DNA of 64,000 nucleotides, taken from positions 99,398-163,397 of the forward strand of contig VFFE01006695.1 in assembly GCA_008921705.1 (NCBI GenBank). The letters run 5' to 3'. Of this stretch, positions 39,853-50,284 are shown piece by piece (the stretch's first letter is position 1; each line of letters opens with the position of its first letter). This stretch comes from Burhinus oedicnemus (lineage: Eukaryota; Chordata; Aves; Charadriiformes; Burhinidae). A program made the position numbers and the translations under genes. The notes beneath the pieces are model-generated. The model saw nothing but the letters and a program-made list of their open reading frames with translations, searched no databases and was not told the DNA's origin.

Positions 39853-40100
39853 ACCCTGTTTGGCTTATTGGGCGAGTTGTAGCCCATGAAGTCAGGCTGC
39901 TGGGAGCATGTGTACTGCTCTAAGTCAGGACAGTGGGGAATGAGATAGAAAAGATAAAAGTGGCTTTTGAAAATGGAGAAGAATCCAGGATGACCTTCAG
40001 TTCCGTTATAGTCACTGAAGTGATACCTCCTGGCCTTCTACGTAGTGGGAAGATCATTTGGGAAGAGAGGGAAAGGCAGCTTATAATATTAGACTGAAGC

Positions 40101-40520
40101 ACGCTCCAGCTCTACAAGCTCCATAGCTGCAGACGCCCTCAGCGTTTGCCCAGCCACCCTCAGCAAATGGTTTAGCAGAAGATACGGCGGCAGCAGCTGC
40201 CGCACCCTGCGTCCAAAGTCAGCACCCAGATTGCTTTTCCCTGTAAATTCAAGTTCCAGCGCGCGGCCATTCCTAATATCCCTATATTCCACCAAAGTGA
40301 AGAACGATTCTGGCTGACCCGCTGCCTTTGCAAGCGTAGCCTTGACGCTGGGGCCAGGAGGAAGGAAAATGAACGTTAGCAGCAGCTAATGAAGCCCAAT
40401 TGCTGCCAGTGCTCCCCAGGGCATCTCGGCATCATCGGTTGCTGAGCCATGCAAACTGTAGCGGTTCCAAGGGAGAAGCAAGGAGTTGCTGGCGTGTGCT
40501 TTCAAAGAGCGGTACACCTA
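40101..40520. promoter_or_regulatory. CpG-rich block inside the putative intron
   Basis: By hand count, 40101-40440 has about 55% G+C and 17 CpG dinucleotides, an observed/expected ratio near 0.66, in a region where CpG is otherwise rare. This fits the usual CpG-island thresholds. It holds no CR1. The minus strand has a 68-codon open frame (40295-40089, beginning MVEYRDIRNGRALELEF) with no recognised homologue. It could be an alternative promoter or enhancer, an unmarked exon, or a young unrecognised repeat. Confidence 0.35.
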
Positions 40521-41056
40521 ACCAATCACTAGTCGATGTACACCATTCAACATACATATATACATAAACATATAAAAGTTGGCAGAAGTGCTGCAAACTT
40601 GGCTTCTAGTTAACGGCATTGAAAAGTCCATATTTTCTTATAGCGTATGCATGTGCACGATACAATTTAAGGTGAAACAAGTAATTTCCTTCTCGTTTGA
40701 AAAATAAATATCAGCACATAATTAATTAGAATCGAAGCTCATGAGTGGGTTTCAACTAGTGTAGCTCTACTACCATCAGCGTGGGCTGATTGATGTACGC
40801 CCCCTTTGAACCCAGCCAAATTCTCTAAACCAAGCCCTGCAAAACACTTTATCTCATATTAGAATTACAAACACCTTGGACTTCACTGCATACATGTCTG
40901 TACAGTTGTAGCTGTGACTTCTAAGGATTCTTCAGTCTAACTCATAATCTCAGCCTGGAATTAGGTAATAAAGATTACATATATAAAAAGATAATCTGCA
41001 TATATAAAAATAACATATAACCTAAGAACAAAATAAGGCTAAAAATGAGCACTGCT

Positions 41057-41467
41057 CATCATGAGGACAGGCTAAGAGAGTTGGGGTTGTTCAGCCTGGA
41101 GAAGAGAAGGCTCCAGGGAGACCTTAGAGCCCCTTCCAGTATCTGAAAGGGGCCTACAAGAAAGCTGGGGAGGGACTTTTCACAAGGGCATGTAGTGATA
41201 GGATGAGGGGTGATGGCTTCAAGCTGGAAGAGGGGAGGTTTAGATTAGATTTCAGGAAGAACTTTTTCACTGTGAGGGTGGTGAGACCCTGGCCCAGGTT
41301 GCCCAGAGAAGCTGTGGCTGCCCCATCCCTGGAGGTGTTCAAGGCCAGGTTGGACGGGGCTTGGAGCAACCTGGTCTAGTGGGAGGTGTCCCTGCCCATG
41401 GCAGGGGGTTGGAACTAGACGGTCTTTAAGGTCCTTTCTAACCTAAACCATTCTATGATTCTACGAT
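41057..41467 (+). repeat. CR1 LINE, 5'-truncated (type A)
   Basis: Starts about ATGAGGACAGGCTAAGAG, passes GTTCAGCCTGGAGAAGAG and the segment TTCAAGGCCAGGTTGGACGG, and ends ACCATTCTATGATTCTACGA. Closely similar to 18174 and 47410. Confidence 0.93.
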
Positions 41468-42098
41468 CAACGGCATAGGCTTCCTCCGAGGAGCAGATGG
41501 TGCGAGGAAAGCCCTGGAAGAGGACATCAGTCACAGAATCATAGTCATGAATCTGTCATGTTTTCTTGTTCAGGCATCACCCAAGGATGTTGCAGGGAAG
41601 GGAGAAAAAGGGCTGGGAGAGGGCAAGAATTTGCCAATTAAAAGCTGCCAATTAGGGAGAGAAGTTGCAGGGCCCCGTGGGGAGCTGATGAGTGAGGACA
41701 CCAGATGAGCAGCAAGAGTGGCAGCTTGGGATGGCAAACTGGCCCGAGGAAAAACACAGGGGTTGGTTAATTAGATGAGGAGGGCTGGAGACCAGAGGGT
41801 AGACTTTAGAAGATGCATTTTTCTGTTTATTTGTTTTTTATTTAGCCCTAAGTCCACACAGTATCCAAGCAACTCAGAATCACAAATGGATTTTATCCTT
41901 ACGCTACCCTGTGGAGTAGGGAGACGGCCAAATGCTCGGGGAGCCAAGGCAAAGAGCAGAGATAGTGATTTATTTGCCTGGGGTGACCGAGACCATCTAA
42001 CCCAGATGATGTGAGCCCTCGTTCCGCGTCTTCACCACAAAGGCGTGCTTTCCCCGAAGGAGGGAAGCTGGTCAGCAACGTGGTGGTATTTATTTGAG

Positions 42099-42123
42099 AA
42101 TTATTTATTTATTTATTTATTTG
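42099..42123. repeat. Short (TTTA)n microsatellite
   Basis: Six tandem TTTA units flanked on both sides by TTTGAGAA. Confidence 0.9.
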
Positions 42124-42959
42124 AGAAGAAAGGCCTGAGGATAAGAGAAACACTAATAGAGGAGAATTTCACACACGCGCACAGAAAAAATCACTTTGTT
42201 ATTATAAAAGTTTTGCACCGGAAAAAACCCACATTATTATACATGTTCACAGGCTGGGGGAAAGCTCAGCGCACAGCACCGTCGGGTCAGCTCGTGAGAG
42301 AGGGTAGTGGGATGGGTCCTAATGAGAGGTGAGACGTTGGTCCACTAAGGCCATATGTGGGGCTTTTCCGTAGGCTGCATGAAAAGGACTTCTGCATCCT
42401 TCCTGACCTGGAAGCCACAGGTTTCCCAGCTGTGCTTCCCACCATCTGAACAGCTTGGTGAGGGTAATGCATTTTCCTCAACACAGCAGCTCTTCCTTGT
42501 GGTTTTTAGACTGACTGCTTAATACCAATACGAAAATTGACCGTTGCTGGGTGATCTCCTAGTCACTTGGATCTGGTATGATCTTCCTTGCTTCAGCAAA
42601 AAAGCTTTCATGCTTAGAAGGTCTATTATGAAAGTCCACCTGAAAAAGCAGAGTATGGGAGATGCATCATCTATGCAAGAGTCAGAATTCATCTTCCTCC
42701 GCTACGGGTGCTCATTCCCGCTTCTCCATAAACAGGAGCTTTCAATTTTCCTCTTCCATCAGTGTTTCACATCACCCTCTGAAATGTAAGCTGGATGGCA
42801 AGCGTGGAAATTTAACAAACACCAGGACACTAACCATGTCATTCCCATGACTCACAGCAAGTTTGCGTTTGGTTCCCTACAGGACGCCCCACGGTTTTGC
42901 CCTGCCCAGGAGTCTTCATTACAGTTTCCACCACCTGTCCTTAGAGACCATTAGAATAT

Positions 42960-43030
42960 AACGGAAAGCGCATTGGATTAAATATCAGGAAATATCGTCT
43001 TTGCTCAGCTCCATCTCTCAAAAAACCCTG
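42960..43030 (+). repeat. Possible MIR-like relic
   Basis: AACGGAAAGCGCATTGGATT, AATATCAGGAAATATCGTC and CTCAGCTCCATCTCTC parallel the sense MIR 5' part (AGAGCACTGGA-, GTCAGGAGACCTG-, CCAGCTCTGCCAC). Confidence 0.33.
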
Positions 43031-43754
43031 CGATGTTCACCAGGAGAGCTGCTATCCTCAGCAAAGTTAATTTGCTGTGTACAGGTAAGAAATTAATTAT
43101 GATGCCCCTGCTCGCATTCCCTCCAATCCTCATTTCTCGTATACGCTGCCTTCAGTGGTTAACATAAGCGCTTCATTCCATTACAGGAAACTACCATCCT
43201 TCCTCCTTCTTGTAAGGACAAATAACTGAGGATCTTCCACAAATATTTTAGCCAGTGAACTTAATCCCATTGCAGTTTCTTCAAGCATGGACTTTGGAGA
43301 ACAGTCTGTTTAAGATGCTTCTGAAAAGAATAATAATAGGGTTTCGATTCCTATAAGCATCTCTTATAAAATGTCGCCCTTTAAGAGTTGCAAAAAAACA
43401 TATAAAGAATTAAACTGAACTTTCACCAGAACATTTTTTTTGTTCACTCTTGGACATCACTTCAAATGTCAAGGCATGAACGGCAGAATAAGAAACTAAA
43501 TGCAGACTGGGAAAAAGCATGATTTCTCTCTTCCAGATGAGTCTGGGAAAGAAGCAAAGAATTCATATTTATAATGTCATAGTACATGGTGTGCCCAGAT
43601 TAAAGAATTTTGGGGTTTTCTGGTAGTAATTTGATTTTTTGACCTACTTCCTTTGTCAAGTGATCATGAAGGAGACCAGCCTGCCACCAAGCTCAAACTG
43701 CAACATAAAAAAATGATTAAGTATTATTGTTCTTCACAGGAAACTGTGTTTATG

Positions 43755-43920
43755 GCGGGATGCAGTTTGTGCTGTTCCGACTCGGGTTCGCCGTGAAACA
43801 TCTGCATAGGATTGTTTGTGCTCCTGCAAAACAAGAGCGAGCTTGCGGCACGGCCGCAGAAGCCTGGCTTCATTCCTAGAGAGCTTCACGCAGGTGGCGT
43901 CCAATAAAGACACCTGACCC
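43755..43920. promoter_or_regulatory. Small CpG-rich element
   Basis: About 11 CpG in roughly 155 bases (for example GACTCGGGTTCGCCGTG and GCGGCACGGCCGCAGAAG), flanked by AT-rich DNA. It could be a regulatory element. A TCF/LEF-like CTTTGATTTG lies at 43920-43930. No coding evidence. Confidence 0.22.
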
Positions 43921-44188
43921 TTTGATTTGTCTTTTACGTCAATAAGTATATGTTTTCAGGAAGGAGTAAAAAAAAAAAAAAAATAAAATCATATGTTTAA
44001 TTCAAAACTCACGTACACTTTCTGCCAGCTCAGCCCTTCAGCACCCATAAAAGAAAAAAACCCAAACATACAACATTTTGGGCTCATGTTTCAGAAATGA
44101 AGCATCCAATTAAACGAGTCAGTCTTTCGCAAACAACAGCCTTTCTCCGCTTCCATTATAATCAAGTTCTATTATTTTGACAAAACAA

Positions 44189-44204
44189 TTTTTTTTTTTT
44201 TTTA
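44189..44204. repeat. Poly-T run
   Basis: Sixteen T bases in AT-rich sequence. Similar A or T runs are at 4651-4667, 4958-4971, 19849-19858, 20089-20101 and 43968-43983. None is clearly the tail of a retrocopy. Confidence 0.85.
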
Positions 44205-45818
44205 TGAAACAATACATTCTAGGCAGCTGAATCTCAAGGGAAACAGAAGTTGAAGCTGTGGCACCCAAGGAAATCCAAAGTAATGGTGGCCTTTATGTTC
44301 TTGGTTTAACCCATTCATGCTACACATGGCCCTGAGCTCCTCATTGTCCTTAGTACATTAGAAATCTCAGGGATCCCTTGCTTTTTTGTTACCACAAACT
44401 AGCAGTATCCTAGGTAGTTCAGAAGAGACTCGTGCCACCTAAGTAGTAACGGAAAACTAAAATTGTGTGCCAGTAAGAGACTAGGGGAGAGGAAACAGGA
44501 GCAAATCCCAGTTTCTTTCACAAGCATCCTTCGTGGTGACTCCTCTCTGGTCAGGAGAAGATGGATCAGCACAAGGCGCTAGCATTAAGAGGAAACTTTT
44601 CAAGAACGGATGGTTTGTGGAAGAAGAGGATGAATTTGAACAAACCACGACAGCAAAGTGGGAGTGTCACTGCCACAAACGCAGAGGAGCAAGACCGTAG
44701 CCAAGACACCATGCTCAGCATGGAGCGTGTTGTGTCAACACACAGCTAGGCTGGGTCCCTGCCAAGCCAACCAGAAGGTATCTACACTAAGCTCTCTTGG
44801 GTTGGATTATTTATGTTTTGGTATTAAAATCTGACAAATAAACCTAGCAATATTTTTGGCAAGGCTCCAACAGCAGCAACAGCGAGTGTTATGTTAACAT
44901 AAGTTACTACTTACTACACTGCAATACGCAACACGTCTGGCCAAGGGAAGCAGAAGACAAGTCCGCTGGACAAGATGCACCAGACAGCTTGAATTGCAGG
45001 AGCGAGACTGCCCCGTTTCATTGGGCTTCTCGCAGTGGTTTGGTGGCAACAAGGAACGCACACTCTACAGCGAAGAATATGATGAACAACATGGGTGGAA
45101 TATAATAAATGGAGGGCTCAAATCACAAACATCTGAATTTTGATAAATCAACAAAATAAAAAGTTAGAAACAGAACAAGGAGATCTTGAGCCTGTAGGAG
45201 AAACAATCACCATTCTCCACAGGCACAAAATCCAGGCTATCCAGGCTCATCCTGGCATTCCCGCTGCCTGTTATCTTCCAGGGCTCACCAGTGATCTCAA
45301 AAACCGACGAAGGAGCTGGCACTACTTTAAGGGACGTTGCCATAGATGTTGTAGCAAATGGGGTGTCCAGGAAAGGTGAATGTTTTTGCAGTGCAGGCTC
45401 GTTTATTTGCAGAGAACAGTATAGTATCACCAAAGAGCACACAGACAGAAAAACAAGAGGAAGGATGAAGGCACGTCAGGTTCCCTGCAGGAGACTCCAC
45501 AGGTCCTTGGAGGTTAGGATCATTTCTATCCTCACTATTGTGCTGTAAAATTTCATCATATCCGGGACTCTTCGCACATCCCACGGGACAGTGGTAGTGA
45601 TTGCGTGGTTGATATCCCCACGTCACTCGATGGCATGATTGACTACCTGAAGTTTGCAACCTCATGCATCAATTCATAATTGACCGGTTGAGCTCACCAG
45701 TCCTGGGCTACAAAAGAGGTCCTCTTTCTTCCTTTTCCTTCTCAATGGCCCATGGGCTCCATCTACCTCTGGGGTAGCTCATGTGTTTCTCCAAAGACAA
45801 CAAACACTTGCAACCCAA

Positions 45819-46470
45819 CATAGAATACCAGGTTGGAAGGGACCTCAGAGATCAGCTGGTCCAACCATTCTTGACAAAAGCACAGTCTAGATGAGATGGG
45901 CCAGTACGCTGTCCAGCCAAATCTTAAAAGTGTCCAATGTTGGGGAATCCACCACTTTCTTGTGGAGATTATTCCAATGGCTGATTGTTCTCGTTGGGAC
46001 AAATTGTCCTCTCGTGTCCAATCGGAATGTCCCCAGGAGTAACTTGTACCCATTACCCATTTCCATGTGACTCCTTGTAAAAAGGGAGTCTCCATCATCT
46101 TTGTAGCCGCCCTTTAAATACTGGAACGTGGTGATAAGGTCTCCCCTGAACCTGCTTTTCTCAAGGCTGAACAAACCCAGTTCTCTCCACCTTCCCTCAT
46201 ATGGCAGGCTTCCCAGTCCTTGGATCATCTTGGTGGCCCTTCTTGGGGTCCTTTCCAGCCTGTCCACATCTTTTGGTATAGCGGGGACCAAAACCGAACA
46301 CAGTGTTCCAGGTGTGGCCTGACAAGCGCTGAGTAGAGTGGGATAATGACTTCTCTATCTCTGCTGGCGATGCCCTTGTTGATGCAGCCCAGCATCCTGT
46401 TGGGTTTCTTTGCTGCAGCAGCAGACTGATCAGTCACATTGAGCTTGTTGTCCACCAGGGTCCCATCAAA
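45819..46470 (-). repeat. CR1 LINE of a divergent subfamily (type D)
   Basis: Inverted copy starting CATAGAATACCAGGTTGG, then AAGGGACCTCAGAGATCAGC. The minus strand reads VDNKLNVTDQ-like and [20 protein letters not shown] at 46225-46455. After a frame shift near 46265 it reads LERTPRRATKMIQGLGSL ... TRSHMEMGNGYKLLLGTF ... DTFKIWLDSVLAHLI to a stop at 45887. The wording differs clearly from types A and B, so this is a separate CR1 lineage. Confidence 0.88.
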
Positions 46471-46473
46471 ATG

Positions 46474-46823
46474 AAGGCTCAGGGGAGACCTTATTGCTCT
46501 CTACAGCTACCTGAAAGGAGGGTGTAGAGAAGTGGGGGTCGGTCTCTTCTCCCAAGTAACAGGACAGGTGGAAATGGCCTCAAGTTGCACCAGGGCAGGC
46601 TTAGTTTGGATGTTAGGAAAAATTTCTTCACCAAAAGGGTTGTCAAGCATTGGAACAGGCTGCCCAGGGCAGTGGTGGAGTCGCCATCCCTGGAGGTATT
46701 TCAAAGCTGGGCAGACATGGCGCTGAGGGACATGGTTTAGTGGTGGGTTTGGCAGTGTGAGGTTGATGGTTGAACTTGATGATCTTAAAGGTCCCTTCCA
46801 ACCTCGAGGATTCTATGATTCTG
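46474..46823 (+). repeat. CR1 LINE, 5'-truncated (type B)
   Basis: Begins AGGCTCAGGGGAGACC and carries GCACCAGGGCAGGCTTAG and GGAACAGGCTGCCCAGGG. It ends CGAGGATTCTATGATTCTG. It lies 5'-to-5' against the type D copy that ends at 46470. Confidence 0.92.
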
Positions 46824-47409
46824 TCTCGCTTTGTGCCATTCAGTCAACATGCCACGCACACTCCTCCCAAATGTCCTACAGCAGGTCTCTCTTCTTTTCG
46901 AGACCTATAGTGAGGAAGCGGCCTCATGCTTTTCCACAGCCATGCTAACAAACTAAGGAATTTCTTGGTGATTTCCAAAGGGAACTTCACTCAGATTTGA
47001 CCTAAAAACCTCCATTCATTATGTTACAGTCATCCTGCTGTAGAGATTACTGTAGGATGACCACAAAGTCCGTGAAGAAAAGGACAGAGAAGAAGGGAAA
47101 GGAAAACCATGAAGTTCTTTGGCAACCACACGAAGGATGTCCTTTGTGCCAGAACCAAGAACCAGTGTATGATCTGTGATAAAAACAAACCTCGTTCTCG
47201 TAAGGAAGTTGTCGGACAGGAAAAGTGATTTTCAGTAGCTTTAAGAACGAAGTTGGGGAATTTAAAATTTATGTTCTAGGGGTGAAAGGTGAGGAGGAAT
47301 GAGGTAATGGGATGCTTAGTCGACCTGAGTCAGGAAGTTGATAACTTTGTTTTACTTCCAGAGCCTTTGTAAGCTTTGCAAACAAGTGTGCCACCATCGA
47401 ATCAACCAC
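46824..47409. other. Spacer between two plus-strand CR1 copies
   Basis: Nothing recognised. Confidence 0.5.
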
Positions 47410-47794
47410 CAGCCTGGAGAAGAGAAGGCTCCGGGAGACCTTAGAGCAGCCTTCCAGTCCCTAAAGGGGGCCTACAAGAAAGCTGGGGAGAGACTTTTTA
47501 CAAGGGCATGTAGTGACAGAATGAGGGGTAATGGTTTCAAGCTGGAAAAGGGGAGATTTAGATTAGATCTCAGGAAGAAATTTTTCACTCTGAGGGTGGT
47601 GAGACCCTGGCCGGGGTTGCCCAGAGAAGCTGTGGCTGCCCCATCCCTGGAGGTGTTCAAGGCCAGGTTGGACGGGGCTTGGAGCAACCTGGTCTAGTGG
47701 GAGGTGTCCCTGCCCATGTCAGGGGGGTTGGAACTAGATGATCTTTAAGGTCCCTTCCAAACTAAACCATTCTATGGTTCTATGACTCTATGAT
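47410..47794 (+). repeat. CR1 LINE, 5'-truncated (type A)
   Basis: From CAGCCTGGAGAAGAGAAGG to ATGACTCTATGAT. The reading frame through about 47697 (MRGNGFKLEKGRFRLDLRK ... RLDGAWSNLV) is intact. Confidence 0.93.
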
Positions 47795-49795
47795 CTGGGT
47801 ACAAACCAGGGCTAACCAAATCTCACCTTAACAGCAGCTGCAGCTCTCAGTAGGGGATTTCAGTAGTTCCCCACCACTTGCCCTGCCGGCATCTGCACAC
47901 CATGGTTTCCCATGTCCCACTCACCATCTGTAGATGCCACATATGTCCAAGGCAAGCAATTTCCCAGACCACTTCTTCTGCGCAACATCTGCAAAGGGAC
48001 TAAAGCTCCAGGGCCAGAGTTGTCCTTGTGTCCTCCTGCACCTTGATCGAGAGAACTGAAATGGTCCAGGTTACATTTACCCTCAACTTCAAAGTTTGCA
48101 ACCCCCATTCCCCAACCCCAGTTTATTTCAGCTTGAAGTTCCTATTTTACTTCCAAACGTGGCCACAATAATCTTCCATAAAGCACCTGTGCCAACCCTA
48201 ATCCAACGGTAACTCCAAGCCGCATGGTGCATTCACAGCGGCTGATCAGACCAGGCAATTTCTTACTGAGTCCATACCCTAGTATCAGTCTAACTTCATA
48301 ACAATTATTTGTAATAAAGCCCTACCCTGTGCCCTCTGTACTCAGCCAGCTCTGCTTTGCAGTATCTTCCTGGGTTCTTTGTCTTAAGGTGTTTTAGCAG
48401 ATCTTTATTGCTATTTTGGTCTCCTTAATTCCATCTATCACAGGAGAACTTGTCCATACCTCAGGACAAATTCAGAGGGAGGCACTGAAGCAGCATCACC
48501 AACCAAATGAGTTTGTGTGTCCTCAAGGCAAAGCTAGCCAGGCTCCATCCTGATCAAAATCACTGCTTTACAGGGAAGGCAGCCCTCCAGTTCTCGAATT
48601 AGTCCTTCTGGGCTTGTGTGTTGCACATTTACGTGGTAGGTTTGAGCAAAAATCATAAATCAAAGCTAAAACCATGCCGTGGTCACCTGTGGATCTATAT
48701 TCCATATTTTCATGCAAGAAGAGGAGGCTTCCCAGTGCTCGCTAATGGCTATTGCATCCAACCGTAGATTGACGCCATTGAAAAAGACATTTCTGAGCAC
48801 CCAAATCCTTCTTGGGATGCTTTTTCAATATTAAGAAATACTAGAAAGTGGGAGCTCACTAGAGTGCTTTGTTAGGGCCTTGCGTCACCGCAGTCCAAAT
48901 GTGGCTGCAGGGAGAACGTACGAGTAAAAGTCCGGAGAGGAAAACAAATATCCCTATTTCTGGGAACACTGCAGCTACAAAACTTTGTTCTCACTAAACT
49001 TGTGCTACTTCCTACTTCTTGTGGTTTGTTCTCATGCTGTTTTTAACCTCTTCTCAAACCAACATAGTATTTCTATTTCATGTCCAAAACAAACCAAGGA
49101 AAAAACAGAAAACACAGCACATACGAAAAACAATTCAACAGAAACCTTTTCATTCCCAAAAGGATTTTAGCCACAATTTAGGTCAATTCTTTTCTTTTTT
49201 TTTTCCCCTAATGAGTTCACATGTTCCTATTCTAACTTATTACAAAAAGCAGCACCGTAGTGCCTCTAAATAAAGAGTAGGTTCTGTTTTCCAATTAAAT
49301 AACAAAATTTGGTTTGGGGAGGAGAAAAACCCAAGAAAACAACACAAACCAAACAGATAAAAGTTCTAGCTGGCCAGTCTGTATTAAAGGTGATTTTTCT
49401 TATCTCATTACTACGTCCTCATCTTAAGAAAAATGGCCAGATGGGATGAGAAGGGGATGTGTCCCACACGCTTTGAGAACATGCAAAACGACGGTAGAAA
49501 GAGAATATTGTTTTAAGAGCTACGGAAGCAGCATTTTCTTTTTTTTTTCTTGAACCTTTACACTGGATTTCCGCTTCCACCACAGTGGGATCCTGTACCG
49601 TGCACGCTCTACTGGCCCTTCACGCTCGGTCCTTGCTAGGCTGGGATGTCCCCTCGGGATGCCCTTTAATTCCCCGAGCTGCAGAGCGCTCGCAGGAGAC
49701 TGCAGGATTTGCAAAGCCTCAGAAGAGAGACGGCAATCTAGGACAGCTCTTCCTACCATCGCGGACTATTGAAATTACTTATTATTCAAATAACC
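47795..49795. other. Intronic sequence
   Basis: No repeat family or exon recognised. 49560-49720 is mildly CpG-richer than its surroundings. Confidence 0.45.
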
Positions 49796-49914
49796 AAGGC
49801 CAGGTTGGACGGGGCTTGGAGAAACCTGGTCTAGTGGGAGGTGTCCCTGCCCATGGCAGGGGGGTTGGAACTAGATGACCTTTAAGGTCCCTCCCAACCC
49901 AAACCATTCTATGA
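49796..49914 (+). repeat. CR1 LINE 3' end (type A)
   Basis: Begins AAGGCCAGGTTGGACGGGG, contains CCATGGCAGGGGGGTTGG and ends ACCATTCTATGAG. About 119 bases. Confidence 0.9.
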
Positions 49915-50192
49915 GTAGCGTCTACATTTTGATCTAAAAGCAACACGATCAAGTGAACGTGAACCGGCCCCGTTCCCAGCTGCAGCAGTAAGACACATCC
50001 GCTCTTCGCTGCGACGATGGATAGAAATAACTTGCATTTTTCCCTTCCTGTGACCACCCTTTCTCAGCAGATGCTAACAGGAGAAGGGCTGAAAATTGAG
50101 GAAAGGAGAAAAGGTCCCAAAGGTTTAACTACAGAGGGAAGAGCGTCTTCTTCAACCACCTGCCACGACGAGGAGAAAGGCAATCACAACAG

Positions 50193-50284
50193 AAAAATAA
50201 AATAAAATAAAATAAAATAAAATAAAATAAAATAAAATAAAATAAAATAAAATAAAATAAAATAAAATAAAATAAAATAAAAAC
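50193..50284. repeat. Microsatellite (TAAAA)n, about 18 units
   Basis: Nearly perfect pentanucleotide run between AGAAAAATAA and ACAACAATGA. It lies about 280 bases from the CR1 end at 49914 and is not its tail. Confidence 0.97.

Larger units (their letters stand above)
36841..41056. other. Intronic sequence with the CpG-rich block
   Basis: Holds the possible LINE tail near 39.2-39.5 kb, the 12-base tandem repeat and the CpG-rich block at 40.1 kb. No coding exon recognised. Confidence 0.45.
41468..45818. other. Intronic sequence
   Basis: Holds the TTTA run, the possible MIR relic at 42960, the small CpG-rich element at 43755 and poly-A/T runs. Nothing coding recognised. Confidence 0.45.
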
